64,000 nucleotides of DNA from Solibacillus sp040273735 (GTDB lineage: Bacteria > Bacillota > Bacilli > Bacillales_A > Planococcaceae). The translations under genes and the position numbers were made by a program. Location of the stretch: contig NZ_JBELZM010000006.1 of the NCBI RefSeq assembly GCF_040273735.1, positions 1-64,000 of the forward strand, in the 5' to 3' direction. Below the pieces are notes generated by a model, which was not told where the DNA came from, did no database searches, and worked only from the letters and a program-made list of their open reading frames with translations. Within the stretch, counting starts at the first letter, position 1, and the number at the start of each line of letters is the position of its first letter. Positions 1 through 9,070 of this stretch are shown one piece after another.

Positions 1-518
1 TCTCGATTTGCATTAATCCAGTTTTCCTGCTTTGGAGAACCCATTGCAACAAACAATAAATCCGGCTTTGCTTCATTAATTTTATCCACTACTTTTTGAT
101 TATCCTTTTCATAACCGTCCTGAGTACCGGCAATCTGGATAGATGGATAAAGTTCTTGTAACTTCTTAGCGGCCTGATCTGCAATTCCCGGTTTCCCTCC
201 ATAAAGGAAAATCGGCTTTTTACGTTGGGCTGCTTCTTCACATAAACGTAGCATCATATCAACACCTGTTACACGTGATGTAATTTGACCCTTCTGGATT
301 TTCGACGCCAAAATAACGCCAATGCCATCCGGAATTTGAAACTCCGCGTTATTAAGGAGTGTCTTTAATGCGGGGTCTTCCTTTGCCTTAATAATTTTTT
401 CCGGGTTAATAGCTACAATTAACGATTTTTGCTGTTTCTCGATTTGATCAAATACTTTTGGAAGCAGTTCATCATAGCTTTCGGTATTTACTTGAATGCC
501 GAGTACGGTTTCTTTCAT
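1..518 (-). CDS. tagA: TagA/WecG-family N-acetylmannosaminyltransferase (partial, C-terminus cut)
   Basis: An open frame runs from ATG 516-518 leftward off the window, giving the first 172 residues. They include the family's PDGIGV loop with its likely catalytic Asp, a GGKPGIAD segment and the MGSPKQENW motif. TagA/TarA enzymes move ManNAc from UDP-ManNAc onto undecaprenyl-PP-GlcNAc to build the wall teichoic acid linkage unit; WecG and CpsF relatives act in other surface polymers. A strong ribosome site (GAAGGGAAG) precedes the start. The next gene upstream makes or uses UDP-ManNAc derivatives, which fits. The exact polymer cannot be told from this fragment. Confidence 0.85.
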   Translation of the reverse strand, partial: MKETVLGIQVNTESYDELLPKVFDQIEKQQKSLIVAINPEKIIKAKEDPALKTLLNNAEFQIPDGIGVILASKIQKGQITSRVTGVDMMLRLCEEAAQRKKPIFLYGGKPGIADQAAKKLQELYPSIQIAGTQDGYEKDNQKVVDKINEAKPDLLFVAMGSPKQENWINANR

Positions 519-550
519 ATATAGTCTTCCCTTCTTTATATTCCATCAAT

Positions 551-683
551 CAATTACGCCTTGGCGTAATTGCGTCCAGATTTTTTTGAGTTTACTCAAA
601 AATTCCCTTTAAAAAATCTGTGACATCCGCCTGGGGCTTATCTTCATTCAGCAGGCGTTTTGAACGCCTGCTGAATGAAGATA
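551..683 (+). repeat. R1 structured intergenic repeat, copy A
   Basis: It begins with a 10-bp perfect inverted repeat (CAATTACGCC, loop TT). Next comes a nested stem (CCAGATTTTTT pairing AAAAAATCTG, with TTGAG/CTCAA inside), then the conserved box TGACATCCGCC.GGGGCTTA. It ends in a perfect 19-bp stem (639-657 with 665-683, loop TTTTGAA). Four relatives occur in this window. It lies between wecC and the tagA-like gene, antisense to both. Confidence 0.85.
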
Positions 684-718
684 AAAAACAGTAGGCAGTA
701 CGTGTTAGACGCACTGCC
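684..718 (-). terminator. Intrinsic terminator of wecC
   Basis: On the minus strand GGCAGT pairs with ACTGCC around a partly paired centre and is followed by TACTGTTTTTT. It lies 12 bp after the wecC stop codon. Confidence 0.75.
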
Positions 719-730
719 AAGTTTACAATA

Positions 731-1999
731 TTAGTTCTTCGCATCTCCAAGTAAGTGGAACTGGAAGCCTGCTTTTTCCCATGCTTCGCGGTTTAGGCAG
801 TTTTTCGTATCGAATACGATTTTGCTTTTCGCGTTCAATGTTGACGGATCCAGCTCTTTGAATTCTTTGTGATCTGTCAGGAACACTAAAATATCAGCTT
901 GCTCTAACGCTTCCTGCATGCTTTGTGTTTGTGTTTTATGTTTGTTTTGCTTAATGTGCGGGTCATGTGAAACGACAGTTAAGCCTAGTTTCTCCAACTC
1001 ATCGATTACGATTGTCGATGGGCTTTCGCGCATATCATCCACATTTCCTTTGAACGCTAAACCTAATGCAGCAACAGTTGCCCCTGCAATACCGTTTTTG
1101 TTTAAAATCGCCTGTGTTTTTTGTGCTGTAAAGCTTGGCATTGAATCGTTCGTATTACGTGATAAATGAATGATTTGGGCTTGTTCCCCGCCTAGCTCAA
1201 CCAAGAACCAAGGATCGACCGCTATACAGTGACCGCCTACGCCAGGTCCCGGGAAATGGACGTTTACACGTGGGTGATAGTTCGCAAATTTAATCGCTTC
1301 CCAAATGTTCACATCTAATTTCTCAGCCATTTTTGCTAATTCGTTCGCAAATGCAATGTTTACGTCACGGTACGTGTTTTCCATTACTTTTACTAATTCA
1401 GCAGTCGTCGCATCTGTTAAATGAATTGTGCCTTGAACAAATATTTCGTACAGTTCTTTTGTAAGCTCTGCTGATTTTTGTGAAATCCCGCCGACAATAC
1501 GGTCATTGTTTACAAGTTCTTCAAAAATACGACCTGGTATTACACGCTCTGGAGAATGGGCTACAAATAGCTCTGTCCCGATCTCCAGACCAGATTTCAC
1601 TAATTCAGGCAGCATTACATTTTCCACCGTTTTTGGTGGTACTGTTGATTCTAAAATAACTAAATCGCCTTTTTTCACGAAAGGTACGATTGAAGCTGTT
1701 GCTTTACGAACATATTCTAAATTCGCTGTATTGTCCGGATTAATCGGTGACGGTACCGCGACAATATACACATCTGAAGCGACTGGTGTCGTTGATGCCG
1801 TTAAAAAGCCCTCATCCACCGCTTTGTTCAGGCGCTCCTGTAAGCCGTTCTCCTCAATATGTAATTGTTTATCCTGAATACTTTTCACAGCTGCCGGGTT
1901 CACATCAACACCATGTACCTTTACGCCGTGATTTGCGAACATTACCGCCGTTGGTAAACCGATGTATCCTAAGCCAACGACACAGATTGATTTTGTCAT
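731..1999 (-). CDS. wecC: UDP-N-acetyl-D-mannosamine dehydrogenase (WecC/MnaB type)
   Basis: Oxidises UDP-ManNAc to UDP-ManNAcA with two NAD+ for surface polysaccharide. The 422-residue product starts with a Rossmann motif (VGLGYIGLP, residues 8-16). The catalytic Cys is about residue 258 in GVGGHCIAVDP, the signature that points to ManNAc rather than glucose dehydrogenases. The open frame extends 36 codons upstream, but ATG 1997-1999 follows a clear AAGGAG and begins the conserved MTKSICVVG, so I start there. The substrate is inferred from the motif, from the WecB gene at 27439 and from the adjacent TagA-like transferase. UDP-GlcNAc or UDP-GalNAc dehydrogenase remains possible. Confidence 0.85.
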   Translation of the reverse strand: MTKSICVVGLGYIGLPTAVMFANHGVKVHGVDVNPAAVKSIQDKQLHIEENGLQERLNKAVDEGFLTASTTPVASDVYIVAVPSPINPDNTANLEYVRKATASIVPFVKKGDLVILESTVPPKTVENVMLPELVKSGLEIGTELFVAHSPERVIPGRIFEELVNNDRIVGGISQKSAELTKELYEIFVQGTIHLTDATTAELVKVMENTYRDVNIAFANELAKMAEKLDVNIWEAIKFANYHPRVNVHFPGPGVGGHCIAVDPWFLVELGGEQAQIIHLSRNTNDSMPSFTAQKTQAILNKNGIAGATVAALGLAFKGNVDDMRESPSTIVIDELEKLGLTVVSHDPHIKQNKHKTQTQSMQEALEQADILVFLTDHKEFKELDPSTLNAKSKIVFDTKNCLNREAWEKAGFQFHLLGDAKN

Positions 2000-2332
2000 G
2001 ATCGTTTCTCCTTCACTTTCAAAAAAGCTATATCTCATTGTTTGATTATTGTATAATTTGTTCCACGCATTTTGCCTGCATTCGTTACCTATAAATAATA
2101 ACTTCATTTAATACAGTTTCAAAATTCCGTTCATTTATAGGACGGAATGGCTGTTCAAATGGTTGCCTGTAAATGCTTGAAAATTAGTCCTGCATTACAG
2201 TATACAACTTTCTGCTCGCCGTGTGAAATAGTTTTTATTATTCAAGCTGTTTAATTGAAGCTTTCCTATTATTTTGCCTTTGAAAGGGATTGTTATACTA
2301 ATTGAAAAAGAATAATGGGCAATATATACAAA
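2000..2332. other. Intergenic region upstream of wecC
   Basis: No gene is seen. It contains an inverted repeat (ATTCCGT 2124-2130 with ACGGAAT 2142-2148, 11-base loop) of unknown role. The wecC promoter should lie here, but I cannot choose one with confidence. Confidence 0.5.
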
Positions 2333-2366
2333 AACCCCATTAGCTAATATTAGCTAACAGGGTTTA
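2333..2366 (-). terminator. Intrinsic terminator of the IDEAL-domain gene
   Basis: On the minus strand AAACCC pairs with GGGTTT around the inner palindrome TTAGCTAA/TTAGCTAA, followed by TTTTTG. Confidence 0.8.
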
Positions 2367-2380
2367 GTCTAAATGGGCAA

Positions 2381-2860
2381 TCACGATGCATAGCCTCCAG
2401 TTAATCGTTCCTTTTCCGCAATTAAATTGTGGAATAATGCTTCGTCACGTGATTCGAGCGCTTCGTCGATTAAACGGGATAAGTTGCTTTCTTCCAACCC
2501 CCGTACAATCCCTTCCACTTCCTCATCGAATTCCGGTAATGCTTCATTTTTTAACGGTGTTACGTTACTTGAAACATTGTCAATAATCGGCATTAAATAC
2601 TCATGGACATTTGATACGAGTAAAAGCTGATACAGCGGAAGACGTACGAAGCGATTGCCGCGCTGGAATACAAAAACTTCCGAAAGGTTTTCTACTTGCA
2701 GTGAGTTTAAGTCAATGATCATCTCTTTCCCTTCAATCGGGATGAAATGAAAAACTTCTTCATCTTTTGTAATGGAAAAGTATTGATAAGCAAAGACTAA
2801 GCGTAATTTCGTGCCTGTCATTTTTGTATAAAAAGGCTTCATAAATTGTACTTGAATCAT
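2381..2860 (-). CDS. IDEAL-domain protein of unknown function
   Basis: The 159-residue protein ends in an IDEAL domain (about residues 122-152), recognised by the SRLIDEALESRDEALF core. In this phylum the domain occurs in several small proteins and is known as an adaptor-type motif in ComK. The N-terminal 100 residues are not recognised and look beta-rich. ATG 2858-2860 is chosen over an upstream start because AAGGAGG precedes it with 7-base spacing. It is monocistronic with its own terminator. The role is unknown. Confidence 0.8.
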   Translation of the reverse strand: MIQVQFMKPFYTKMTGTKLRLVFAYQYFSITKDEEVFHFIPIEGKEMIIDLNSLQVENLSEVFVFQRGNRFVRLPLYQLLLVSNVHEYLMPIIDNVSSNVTPLKNEALPEFDEEVEGIVRGLEESNLSRLIDEALESRDEALFHNLIAEKERLTGGYAS

Positions 2861-2943
2861 GGGAATTCCTCCTTCACTTATTTTTGTTGGCATTTATCCG
2901 AGTCATAAGACCTAATTTCATTTATCATATGGATGTATATTAT

Positions 2944-3053
2944 CAATTACGCCTTGGCGTAATTGTGTCTGGATTCGGCTTTGTGCTGCGCAAAGAATTC
3001 CCTTACCGAATCCATGACATCCGCCCGGGGCTTAACTTCTTTTAGAAGTTAAG
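2944..3053 (+). repeat. R1 structured intergenic repeat, copy B
   Basis: It has the same first hairpin as copy A (CAATTACGCC TT GGCGTAATTG). The middle stem is TGGATTCGG/CCGAATCCA instead of CAGATTTTTT/AAAAAATCTG, and the last hairpin is CTTAACTTCT/AGAAGTTAAG instead of the TTCATTCAGC type. The box TGACATCCGCCCGGGGCTTA is kept. Pairing is preserved while sequence changes. It lies 230 bp upstream of ywqB, in the sense orientation. Confidence 0.85.
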
Positions 3054-3192
3054 TGTGCTTGAAACTCAATCAATTTCTCTGTTGCTTATAGTTTCCCCAT
3101 ACTTTCAACATTTCAAACCTTCTAAAAAGTTCAATTCGCTTAAAAAATTTATTCAATGTTTCTTCACATTACCGATTTGTGTGGATTCGTAT

Positions 3193-3198
3193 TATAAT
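3193..3198 (+). promoter_or_regulatory. Probable -10 element of ywqB
   Basis: TATAAT preceded by GTAT. No strong -35 stands out at the usual distance; TTACCG, 18 bases upstream, is the best candidate. Confidence 0.4.
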
Positions 3199-3282
3199 GG
3201 AAGGAACGACTTTTTTTCTTCCTCCATTTTTAAGGGAGTTAAAATTTCCAATGCAATAATTATTAGGGAGGGGAAACCCGTT

Positions 3283-4857
3283 TTGAGTTTATCTTTTTCC
3301 GAGATTGCCCATGCACATAAAGACTTTATTCAACATACATTACAATCCTTTGAAGAACAGCTTCTCCCTTCAGCAAATGAAGATGTAGAATTGGTAACAC
3401 GCGCCATGTTCTCTGTCCGTAACCAGGCAATCAAGCCACCGCACTATTCAAGATTCAGCCAAATACTGGTATGCCAAATCCAGGATGTCAGTACAGCGGA
3501 AGTGACGATTAATTTTCCGGAACAGCAGATTAGCTGCAGCTGCCCTAAAAAGGAGCTGTGCCGACATCAACTTGCCGTTATTTTAAAGCTGGCACAGTAT
3601 TTCATTTCACTGCAGCAATGGCTTTCTATTTGGCGTTCTAAAAAATTCGTTCCGCTTCAGTCATTAGCATCAGAGCGAAGTCCGGAAAACTGGCAGCTTA
3701 TGGCTGACGAAGTTCTTAATTATGCAATTAAAGGTCCGCAGCCGTTGGAACCGTATACGTTATCAGGCTTAATAGAAAATATTCGTACTAAGCTCCAGCG
3801 CCACCGCCCTTATGAGCAGGAATGGCAGGAGCTGTTTAACTTGTTTATGGATATCGCCGTTTCGAAACATTTTCTGTTACATGCTGTCAAAACGAAATCA
3901 GATTTGAGTCATCATTATGTTCAATTCTTTTTGGAAAATACGCTAAGCCGCATTCAGCGATCTATTGATACATTAAGTAAAACAACACGGCTGTTTGCAA
4001 CCGAACCATTTTTCGATGCGATTCAGAAAAATGTCCACGAGATTCTTTTCATCGAAAAAGGAGCAACAGCATTCCGACTATCTTTATATTTGCAGTTTTG
4101 GACAAAGCTGTTTAATGAACAAAAGCGCTTAAAAAATGAACTGGCACTTTTGGAACAAAGCGATGATACCAACACAGATATTGAATTAAATGTAGTAAAA
4201 TCCATTTTCTATATTTTATTAAATTCCCCTTCACAACTGGAACAATCAGTCGAGACAATGAGTGAAAATAATGTGGAAGGGTTTATCGACATCGCCCAAT
4301 ATGCATTACAGAAAAACTTTGTTGATGAGGCGACGGTTATTTTAAAAAAGGCACTTCCTTTTTTACAAACGTTTGTGCAGGATAACTTATTGCCGATACG
4401 TCGCCAGAAATTTACACGTAAGCTCGATCATCTTTACGGTCAAATTCAACTGAGCGATAGTGAGGAACTCGCACTTTACTCTTCTTTCGGCCGTTACGGT
4501 ATTGAGTCGTTTTCAAACTATTTATTGCGTCACAATCGTTTGGATGAGTGGGTTGCATTGCATCAGCTATACCCTTCATCGATTCCTTATTTAGATCAAT
4601 GCGGTTTAAAGGATATTGTTGCACTGGCACCTGAAACTGCACTCCCTCTTTACCATTTTTATGCGATGGAAGAAATTCAGCAGAAATCGCGGCAAAATTA
4701 TAAGCAGGCAGTCCGTATTTGGCGGGCCATGAAATCGGCTTCCAAAAAAGCCGGAAAACTCGACTATTTTACAGCATATATTGAAGCCGTGCAGCAGCAG
4801 TACAAACGTTTGCGTGCACTGCAAGAAGAGATAAATAAAAGCAATTTACTCATCTAG
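3283..4857 (+). CDS. ywqB: SWIM zinc-finger protein (YwqB-like)
   Basis: A 524-residue protein with a SWIM finger, CSC followed by CRH (ISCSCPKKELCRHQLAV), near residues 85-100. The remainder is helical and unrecognised. SWIM proteins of this type are commonly paired with SNF2 helicases, as in B. subtilis ywqB-ywqA, and that gene follows 29 bp later here. The open frame continues 76 codons further upstream, but that part overlaps repeat R1-B and the -10 element. TTG 3283-3285 follows GGGAGGGG by 9 bases, so I take it as the start. Function is probably in DNA or chromatin-like processing and is not established. Confidence 0.85.
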   Translation: MSLSFSEIAHAHKDFIQHTLQSFEEQLLPSANEDVELVTRAMFSVRNQAIKPPHYSRFSQILVCQIQDVSTAEVTINFPEQQISCSCPKKELCRHQLAVILKLAQYFISLQQWLSIWRSKKFVPLQSLASERSPENWQLMADEVLNYAIKGPQPLEPYTLSGLIENIRTKLQRHRPYEQEWQELFNLFMDIAVSKHFLLHAVKTKSDLSHHYVQFFLENTLSRIQRSIDTLSKTTRLFATEPFFDAIQKNVHEILFIEKGATAFRLSLYLQFWTKLFNEQKRLKNELALLEQSDDTNTDIELNVVKSIFYILLNSPSQLEQSVETMSENNVEGFIDIAQYALQKNFVDEATVILKKALPFLQTFVQDNLLPIRRQKFTRKLDHLYGQIQLSDSEELALYSSFGRYGIESFSNYLLRHNRLDEWVALHQLYPSSIPYLDQCGLKDIVALAPETALPLYHFYAMEEIQQKSRQNYKQAVRIWRAMKSASKKAGKLDYFTAYIEAVQQQYKRLRALQEEINKSNLLI

Positions 4858-4886
4858 ATTATGTATTTTGCTAATAGGAGGTGACA

Positions 4887-7664
4887 TTGCGTTTACCGCG
4901 CAACGATACAATGCAATATTTATTTAATACGAAGCTACCTTTTCTACAAGTCATTCGCATAAAGCTTTCAGAGCTGCGTCCCGGTTACTTCCGCGCTACT
5001 GCGTACAATAAAAATGATTTAATTTTACCGACAGCCAATTGGATTCCGTCACTCTTTTTCAAATTCGAGCAAAGTTTCTACGGGCTGCATACTTCATTGG
5101 AAGAGCGGGATCTAATCATATCGGCATCTCATTTGCTGGATGTTCTGTCACCTGCAAATCGTCATCCGTTTTTGGATTTCGCTGCATACGATGACGGAAC
5201 CGTGAATCACTTTCAAACAATCCAAACGACATTACCGCTTTGGAATGACCCAAAGCTTTGGCAGCAGGTAACTGTAACAGAAGAAGGCTTTTCATTTGCC
5301 AATATCTTATTACAGCATGCAGTTGAACAAAAACTGATGGATGCCGGACTTTCTAAAGATGATACACTTGCACTGATACCATTTTTCCAAAATGGCGGCT
5401 GGCCGATGCAAACTTCCCATGTATTTGATGGTGTAAAGGTGGCACTGCGTTTAAGCGAACCAGAAGAAAATGAAGAAAACTGGCTCTTGGAAACGGTGCT
5501 TATTAGTCCGAATGCCGCAAAACATTGGACACCTGCTTCATCAAAACTGAAACTGCCGATATTGGATGCACTGCCGAAAAAATGGAGTGCGATTGCTAAT
5601 GACATTGAAGAGCTGCAAAATCAAATAGTTGATTTAATTCAATTAAATGCTGAAAGTGCTCAGTTTATTCATACACAATTCAATGATCAGGAAGTACGTG
5701 AATTTTTACGGCTCGAACTTACTAAGTTACAGGCTTTAGGCTTTGATGTAATTTTACCAGCTTGGCTTAAAGAACTCCGCCAATCAAAAATGCGTGTACG
5801 TGTCAGTGCAAATAATCAGTCGGCCCGCAGTGTAGCAGGATTGGATGATATTTTGACATTCAAATGGCAGTTCTCGATGAATGGCGAGGAAATTTCCGCA
5901 GAAGCCTTCCAGAAACTCGTTGATGAAAAACGTGAATTTGTCCGTATCGGCACGGAATGGTTCCGTATTGATGCAGAATGGCTCAATGAAATGCGAGAAC
6001 TGATGGAACAGGCAAAAGAAGAAAATTGGACAGTGCGCGATTTACTATTCCGTGAACTGCCTGAAACGTTAACAGCACCTATAGAAGATGATATGGAAGA
6101 CGATGCCGAGCGCGATGATCCGTTGTTTGCATTTGAGATGCAGCAATCCCTGCAGACGTATATAGAACAGCTGCAAAATAAAAAAGGTCTGCCGAAAGTA
6201 GCGGTACCGGCCAAGCTTCATGCCGAGTTGCGTCCATACCAGCAGGAAGGCTTTGAATGGCTTGTTTTCATGCGTGACCAGAAATTCGGTGCTTGTCTGG
6301 CAGATGATATGGGACTAGGTAAAACCGTTCAGCTTATTACGTATATGCTCCATACCGTTTCAGTTCTGCAAATCGATAAACCGACATTAATTGTATGCCC
6401 GACATCGGTTGTCGGCAACTGGCAAAAGGAGCTATCTCGTTTTGCTCCTGATCTGGAGGTTTATACACATTACGGACCGCGTCGTCTAAAAAGCGATGAC
6501 TTGACGAGCTATATCTCAACACAGCGTCCGCATGTTATCCTTTCGACATATGGTACGGTCACTCAGGATGCTGATGACTTACAGCTTATCGACTGGGCAA
6601 CCGTCGCTTTAGATGAGGCCCAGAATATAAAAAATATGCAAACATTGCAATCACGTGCAATCCGGAAATTAAAAGGCGAACATCATATTGCGTTAACAGG
6701 AACACCTGTTGAAAACCGTCTTTCCGAGCTGTGGGCCATTTTTGATTTTATTCATAAAGGCTATTTAGGAAGTTTTACAAGATTTACTGAAAACTTTATT
6801 ACACCAATTGAACGTGAAGAATCGGAATCTCATAAACGTGTTTTACGTATGAAAATCCGTCCGTTTTTACTGCGCCGTTCAAAACGTGATCCAGAGCTTC
6901 AGCTGAATTTGCCTGACAAACAGGAATCCCTTGAATTTTGTGCACTTACACCTGAGCAGGCAGCACATTATGAAGGTTATATTCAGGATACTTTAGCGAC
7001 AATTGAAGAGCTCACTGGCTTCGAAAAAAAAGGTCGTATTTTAAAAATGCTTAACAAATTAAAACAGCTGTGCAACCACCCTGCCCTGTTTTTAAAAGAA
7101 CCTTTTGAAGATGCCAATACAATGGTTTCACGTTCTGTAAAGCTAAAGCGTATTATCGAAATGACAAAGGAAATTATCGATAATGGCGAACAATGCTTAA
7201 TTTTCACTCAGTATATAGGAATGGGTAATTTAATTCAGCATTGTTTAACAGAACTTTATAATGTTGATGTTCCGTTTTTAACTGGAAGTATGCCAAAAAA
7301 TCAGCGTGACAATTTAGTCGATCAATTCCAGGCAGGCGAATTTCCTGTATTTTTACTGTCGCTTAAAGCTGGCGGAACAGGTCTTAACTTAACAGCTGCT
7401 ACACATGTGCTCCATGCCGATCGCTGGTGGAATCCGGCAGTCGAAAATCAGGCGACAGACCGGGCATACCGTATCGGACAAACACAATTTGTGCAAGTGC
7501 ATAAGTTTGTGACAATTGGGACGATTGAAGAAAAAATCGATAAAATGATTGCAATGAAATCCGCACTATCCGAAGAATTAATTCAATCAAGTAAATGGTT
7601 GACTGAACTTGATGATTCGGAACTGATGGATTTACTCGTTCTTGATACAGGCAATATAAAATAA
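4887..7664 (+). CDS. ywqA: SNF2-family DNA helicase/translocase (YwqA-like)
   Basis: A large SWI2/SNF2 ATPase (about 925 residues). The N-terminal half is a bacterial-specific region. The helicase core begins near residue 460 with DDMGLGKT (motif I), DEAQNIKN (motif II) and ALTGTPVENR (motif III). The second RecA lobe has LSLKAGGTGLNLTAA and the final ATDRAYRIGQ motif. AGGAGG overlaps an upstream GTG at 4881, so TTG 4887-4889 (5-base spacing) is preferred; ATG 4911 is the alternative. It is co-transcribed with ywqB. The probable role is translocation on dsDNA to remodel protein-DNA complexes; the exact substrate is unknown. Confidence 0.9.
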   Translation: MRLPRNDTMQYLFNTKLPFLQVIRIKLSELRPGYFRATAYNKNDLILPTANWIPSLFFKFEQSFYGLHTSLEERDLIISASHLLDVLSPANRHPFLDFAAYDDGTVNHFQTIQTTLPLWNDPKLWQQVTVTEEGFSFANILLQHAVEQKLMDAGLSKDDTLALIPFFQNGGWPMQTSHVFDGVKVALRLSEPEENEENWLLETVLISPNAAKHWTPASSKLKLPILDALPKKWSAIANDIEELQNQIVDLIQLNAESAQFIHTQFNDQEVREFLRLELTKLQALGFDVILPAWLKELRQSKMRVRVSANNQSARSVAGLDDILTFKWQFSMNGEEISAEAFQKLVDEKREFVRIGTEWFRIDAEWLNEMRELMEQAKEENWTVRDLLFRELPETLTAPIEDDMEDDAERDDPLFAFEMQQSLQTYIEQLQNKKGLPKVAVPAKLHAELRPYQQEGFEWLVFMRDQKFGACLADDMGLGKTVQLITYMLHTVSVLQIDKPTLIVCPTSVVGNWQKELSRFAPDLEVYTHYGPRRLKSDDLTSYISTQRPHVILSTYGTVTQDADDLQLIDWATVALDEAQNIKNMQTLQSRAIRKLKGEHHIALTGTPVENRLSELWAIFDFIHKGYLGSFTRFTENFITPIEREESESHKRVLRMKIRPFLLRRSKRDPELQLNLPDKQESLEFCALTPEQAAHYEGYIQDTLATIEELTGFEKKGRILKMLNKLKQLCNHPALFLKEPFEDANTMVSRSVKLKRIIEMTKEIIDNGEQCLIFTQYIGMGNLIQHCLTELYNVDVPFLTGSMPKNQRDNLVDQFQAGEFPVFLLSLKAGGTGLNLTAATHVLHADRWWNPAVENQATDRAYRIGQTQFVQVHKFVTIGTIEEKIDKMIAMKSALSEELIQSSKWLTELDDSELMDLLVLDTGNIK

Positions 7665-7670
7665 ATTAGA

Positions 7671-7709
7671 AAGAGTCTACTTTTACGCCATGAAGTAGAC
7701 TCTTTTTTA
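7671..7709 (+). terminator. Intrinsic terminator of ywqBA
   Basis: AAGAGTCTACTT pairs perfectly with AAGTAGACTCTT (10-base loop), followed by TTTTTAT. Confidence 0.93.
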
Positions 7710-7835
7710 TGCTTACTTCACTACTTTATTCAGTTGTTATAGGATTGTGAGAAAGAATGATTACTACTGCGCGGTCAAACAGCAGATTTGGCATTTCACC
7801 TCCTGGGAATTTATGTTTTATCGAGAGGGAAAAGT

Positions 7836-8246
7836 TTACGGTTGGTGGACAAGTTTGATTTCTTGTTCCGGAAGCACGAAATCTTCGGCAATTGGGGGCA
7901 TTGTCTGGAGCTTTCCTGCTTCACCGGGGGCTTTTAAGGCATAAAACTGCACTTCCTCTGTTTGGACTTCCATCGTGTATACTTTCTGGTTTTCACGATT
8001 CACATATGTCCTTGACTGCAAACGTCCTTTAATGCCGACGAGCGAGCCTTTCCCACAATATTTTGCCATCAACTCAGCGTTCCTCCCCCATGCGACACAT
8101 TGCACAAAGTCAGCTTCAACCTTCCCTTCACTATTTTTGAAAGAGCGGTTAGCAGCAATGCTAAAGTATGCCCGAACCCTTCCTTCAGACAAGTGCCTGA
8201 GCTCCAAATCTTTAGTAGTTCGTCCTACAAGTCCAACATGATTCAT
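7836..8246 (-). CDS. ssbB: Single-stranded DNA-binding protein, SsbB type
   Basis: A 136-residue OB-fold protein beginning MNHVGLVGRTTKDLEL. It lacks the acidic DDDLPF-like tip of housekeeping SSB and ends in KLVHQP, like the competence paralogue SsbB (YwpH), which protects incoming ssDNA. ATG 8244-8246 follows AAGGAGG; the frame's 44-codon upstream extension is not conserved. One AAAA-N5-TTTT box (8347-8359), the half-element recognised by ComK, lies about 100 bp upstream. No properly spaced second box is obvious, so ComK control is only a possibility. The gene order ywqBA-ssbB-ywpF matches B. subtilis. Confidence 0.88.
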   Translation of the reverse strand: MNHVGLVGRTTKDLELRHLSEGRVRAYFSIAANRSFKNSEGKVEADFVQCVAWGRNAELMAKYCGKGSLVGIKGRLQSRTYVNRENQKVYTMEVQTEEVQFYALKAPGEAGKLQTMPPIAEDFVLPEQEIKLVHQP

Positions 8247-8502
8247 CCATTGACCTCCTTTCTTTCGGAAATTAACTAAAGCATAGCCGAACGCTGCCTT
8301 TTTTGGCAAAGCAGGAATTTGAATTTTCCGGCTAAAATATTGGTTCAAAAATACTTTTTCACCTATATGGTATTTCATTCTTTTTAATGAGAATGCTGAT
8401 GTAAATGGACTTGTAGATAATATTACAAATTGCTGAAATTGGCAGTTTCACATTTTTTGTATGTTATACTTTTACATAAGAAAAATGAGGAGGGATTTAG
8501 AA

Positions 8503-8946
8503 GTGAAAACCTTTAAAATGCTTGCTTTTGATTTATTATTAAACGATGAAATAAAAGAAATTCCTTTAACGGACGGCATTATTATTAATCAGGAAAATAG
8601 CCATAAGATGTGGATTTTAGAATTGTTTACAGCAGATACATATTACGATTTTTTCCAAAACTTTGTTACATCCGGTGAAGTGCTGGATGCGCGTGCCATC
8701 ATCTCACTACCGGACAATGAGCCTGCCCCATTTGCCGTGGTCGTACATTCGATTACAAAAGTAGGAGATAAAATTTCGGTACTTTTAAAAGGCCGTTTAA
8801 AAGCTCAGCGTAAAAAATATGCCGAGTTATTATTGGCACAGCTGCTTGAAGATGGATTGAGAAATGATGAGCTACTAGAGGCATTTGATCAAGGGATGCG
8901 CAATCGCCCTTCATTACAGAAAAATAATGAAGAGGGCGGAAAGTAG
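8503..8946 (+). CDS. ywpF: YwpF-family protein of unknown function
   Basis: A 147-residue protein starting MKTFKMLAFDLLLNDE. It matches the conserved YwpF family in sequence and in position next to ssbB. No enzymatic motif is visible; the C-terminus is charged. GTG 8503-8505 is chosen because GAGGAGGGA lies 7-8 bases upstream; the frame opens 14 codons earlier without a ribosome site. An extended -10 (TGTTATACT, 8462-8470) precedes it. It is divergent from ssbB across a 256-bp gap. Function is unknown. Confidence 0.8.
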   Translation: MKTFKMLAFDLLLNDEIKEIPLTDGIIINQENSHKMWILELFTADTYYDFFQNFVTSGEVLDARAIISLPDNEPAPFAVVVHSITKVGDKISVLLKGRLKAQRKKYAELLLAQLLEDGLRNDELLEAFDQGMRNRPSLQKNNEEGGK

Positions 8947-9022
8947 TTTTTTTGTATGTAATTTAATTTGAAATGGGTAATTTATTTCAGCATTCTATGT
9001 AAAACCACCCTTTTGAGAGCAT

Positions 9023-9051
9023 TTGTCAAGATTCCGCGTGCGTCGTATATT
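9023..9051 (+). promoter_or_regulatory. Sigma-A promoter of the NERD gene
   Basis: TTGTCA (9023-9028), a 17-base spacer and TATATT (9046-9051). The predicted transcript starts near 9058, giving a very short leader that begins at the GGAGGTG ribosome site. Confidence 0.75.
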
Positions 9052-9070
9052 CAAAGTGGAGGTGACGTTT

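Noticed and set aside
2124..2148. ATTCCGT/ACGGAAT inverted repeat as a terminator
   Set aside because: It lies upstream of wecC, far from any gene end, and has only a short T-tract.
3055..3282. N-terminal extension of the SWIM protein
   Set aside because: The extra 76 codons overlap the R1-B repeat tail and the probable -10 element and have no ribosome site; TTG 3283 has one.
8347..8359. A full ComK box before ssbB
   Set aside because: One AAAA-N5-TTTT half is perfect, but no second half occurs at the 8-, 18- or 31-bp spacing required.
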